Shown: positions 62,650 through 64,000 of the stretch, piece by piece
Numbering within the stretch: position 1 is the stretch's first letter
How the letters are laid out: the number at the start of each line of letters is the position of its first letter
Assembly: GCF_000429785.1 (NCBI RefSeq)
Contig: NZ_KE386951.1
Span: 336,009 to 400,008, forward strand
Length of the DNA: 64,000 nt
Source of the DNA: Chitinibacter tainanensis DSM 15459
Lineage (GTDB): Bacteria; Pseudomonadota; Gammaproteobacteria; Burkholderiales; Chitinibacteraceae
Direction of reading: 5' to 3'
Notes under the pieces: model-generated
Told to the model about the DNA's origin: nothing
The model's database searches: none
Seen by the model: only the letters and a program-made list of their open reading frames with translations
Program-made: the position numbers and the translations under genes

Positions 62650-64000
62650 TTCGCTGGCTATTACTGCTGTGTTGCAGCACCAGCGCCCACGCGCTGGAGC
62701 AAGTTTTGCTCAATCTGGTCGTAAACGGCGTGGCGCAAGGTGATGTAGAAGCCATTTACGACCAAGAGGGGTATTGGATTGCAGAGCAATCATTAAAAGG
62801 CGCCGGAATCAATACCCTTCATGGCGAACTAATTAGCCACGATCAGACACGCTATTATCGGGCCGACACCCTAGACGGGATTCAAAGCCGCATCGATACT
62901 TCAACGCTCACCGTGTACCTTGACGCCCCAGCGAGTGAATTTGGCGAAAAATCCGTCTCACTGCAGCAAACTCACACCGAGCTTTACCCTGCGGCAGCGC
63001 CTTTCTCGGGCTATGTGAGCTATCGGCTCTCCGCGCTCCACCGACAGCAAGGCGGTCTTTCGTATCAAATCAGCCCAACGCTGAATCTCAACGCGGCACA
63101 TTTCAATTTTCGTAGCGAACACGATTATCTAAGCGAAAACCAGCAATGGCGACGGCTCAATACCACGCTGGACTACGATCGACCCGAACTGATGTTACGC
63201 GCAACGCTGGGCGACTTAAGCCCGCGCCAAGCTGCGCTGGGCTTTAATCAAACGATGGCGGGCATCGGTATCTCGCGCGTGTTTAGTATGCAGCCCGATT
63301 TTGAAAGCGCGCCCAGTTTTCATAGTCAGGCCGCGGTCACGCAGCCGTCGACTGCCGAAGTGTATTTAAACGGCCAAAAGATCAAGACCGTAAATCTCCA
63401 ACCCGGCATGTACCAATTTGGCGATTTGCAATATTTTTCGGGGCTGCAAAACGTCGATATTGTGATTAAAGATCAATACGGTGGCGTGCAGAATATTGCC
63501 ATCCCCTACTACTTTGACGACTCGCTACTCAAAGCTGGTTTAAGTGAATTTAACTACAACCTCGGTTTGGCGCGGCAAAACGGCAGTTTCGATCATTATG
63601 AAGGCTTGGCCTACTCGGCTTTTCACCGCTTTGGTCTAAGCGATTGGTTAACGGTTGGTGCGCAAGCTAGCGGTAACCCAGATGATCGCAGTTATGGTGT
63701 ATTTGGCAATGTAAAATTAGGGCAGTATGGCGTGATAGGCCTTGTAGCATCTTGGGCTGAACATGATACCCAGCAAAATGGCCATGCCCAGAAATTTCAG
63801 TATCGCTATAGCAATGCCGACTTTAGCCTGTATGCCAATGGTCAACGACAAAGCGCAGGCTATTGGCGCACTCATTCCGAGCTTATTCCACTTACGCCAG
63901 CGGACTGGTCGGTCAATGTGGGCACGAGCTGGGGCAACCAGCGCTTGGGCCATATCAATCTGGAATATGGCCGGCAAAGCAGTGACGACCCATTGCAAAA
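62637..64000 (+). CDS. outer-membrane usher of the Csu-type pilus (partial, runs off the window)
   Basis: The frame begins at ATG 62637 inside the chaperone gene and is open to the end of the window (454 codons). A signal peptide (MQTLVRWLLLLCCSTSAHA) leads to LEQVLLNLVVNGVAQGDVEAIY, the usher N-terminal domain of the FimD/PapC family in its archaic form. Later come STAEVYLNGQKIKTVNLQPG and GLQNVDIVIKDQYG, the plug-domain and early barrel signature. Ushers build the pore through which chaperone-bound pilins are assembled. The C-terminal half and any tip adhesin gene lie beyond 64000. Confidence 0.88.
   Translation, partial: MQTLVRWLLLLCCSTSAHALEQVLLNLVVNGVAQGDVEAIYDQEGYWIAEQSLKGAGINTLHGELISHDQTRYYRADTLDGIQSRIDTSTLTVYLDAPASEFGEKSVSLQQTHTELYPAAAPFSGYVSYRLSALHRQQGGLSYQISPTLNLNAAHFNFRSEHDYLSENQQWRRLNTTLDYDRPELMLRATLGDLSPRQAALGFNQTMAGIGISRVFSMQPDFESAPSFHSQAAVTQPSTAEVYLNGQKIKTVNLQPGMYQFGDLQYFSGLQNVDIVIKDQYGGVQNIAIPYYFDDSLLKAGLSEFNYNLGLARQNGSFDHYEGLAYSAFHRFGLSDWLTVGAQASGNPDDRSYGVFGNVKLGQYGVIGLVASWAEHDTQQNGHAQKFQYRYSNADFSLYANGQRQSAGYWRTHSELIPLTPADWSVNVGTSWGNQRLGHINLEYGRQSSDDPLQ

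Overview
The window looks like a chromosome segment of a betaproteobacterium, probably in or near the Neisseriales/Chitinibacteraceae. This is inferred from the H-NS variant with the KYANP...GRGRKPQWV C-terminus, the HugZ-type heme protein behind an RstAB-like two-component pair, and the GC-rich backbone. No marker gene settles the genus. Base composition splits it: about 1-22 kb is GC-rich backbone, about 22-60.5 kb is visibly AT-richer and full of insertion-sequence debris (accessory DNA), and 60.5-64 kb returns to an ordered pilus operon.

Backbone, 1-22 kb. A partial Ala/Lys-rich secreted protein is followed by a leftward operon of HugZ-like protein, response regulator and histidine kinase. 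Next comes a regulatory cluster: a 1221-aa BTAD (SARP-type) regulator with AAA ATPase and TPRs faces a 1062-aa XRE-type protein of the same body plan. Between them lie two direct repeats with an 11-bp period, 8 bp from a -10-like hexamer, which is the geometry of SARP-dependent promoters. Downstream of the BTAD gene is a helical protein with an internal hydrophobic hairpin, resembling alpha-pore-forming toxins. After it come an FAD oxidoreductase, a YhcC-type radical SAM protein, a Cache chemoreceptor, an acyltransferase-3, a VOC protein, a ferric-reductase-like flavohemoprotein behind a Fur-box-like site, a periplasmic SBP-like protein and a sirtuin.

Accessory DNA, 22-60.5 kb. The border is a 45-bp 3' half of a tRNA-Met gene, an integration-site scar. 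It is followed by a HipA kinase with its own fused HTH (HipH/YjjJ-like). Then comes a single 1768-aa enzyme carrying fatty acyl-AMP ligase, acyl-CoA dehydrogenase, acyl carrier protein, luciferase-like monooxygenase and thioesterase domains. It sits between two oppositely oriented IS3-family left-end remnants. An IS5/IS903-type element follows. Next is a contact-dependent inhibition locus (cdiB-cdiA-cdiI, leftward, HNH-like toxin tip) with a decayed orphan toxin fragment and its orphan immunity gene. Facing it is a tightly overlapped trio, a ParB-like protein plus two very large tyrosine recombinases (860 and 1011 aa), which may mobilise the region. After an H-NS gene come an XRE regulator, secreted and membrane hypotheticals, a CAP-domain lipoprotein, an MscS-type channel and a patatin-like lipoprotein. 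IS256- and IS3-family wreckage then interrupts a second, truncated copy of the CAP lipoprotein gene. A VOC protein, a small ORF and a stray IS256-type end follow.

Pilus end, 60.5-64 kb. An archaic (Csu-type) chaperone-usher operon runs rightward: a short secreted SCPU-like protein, two spore-coat-U pilins, a chaperone and an usher that runs off the window. Two inverted repeats lie in its gaps. The best candidates for new biology are the five-domain lipid-tailoring enzyme, the recombinase trio with its neighbouring toxin locus, and the SARP/XRE-ATPase cluster with the putative pore-former.
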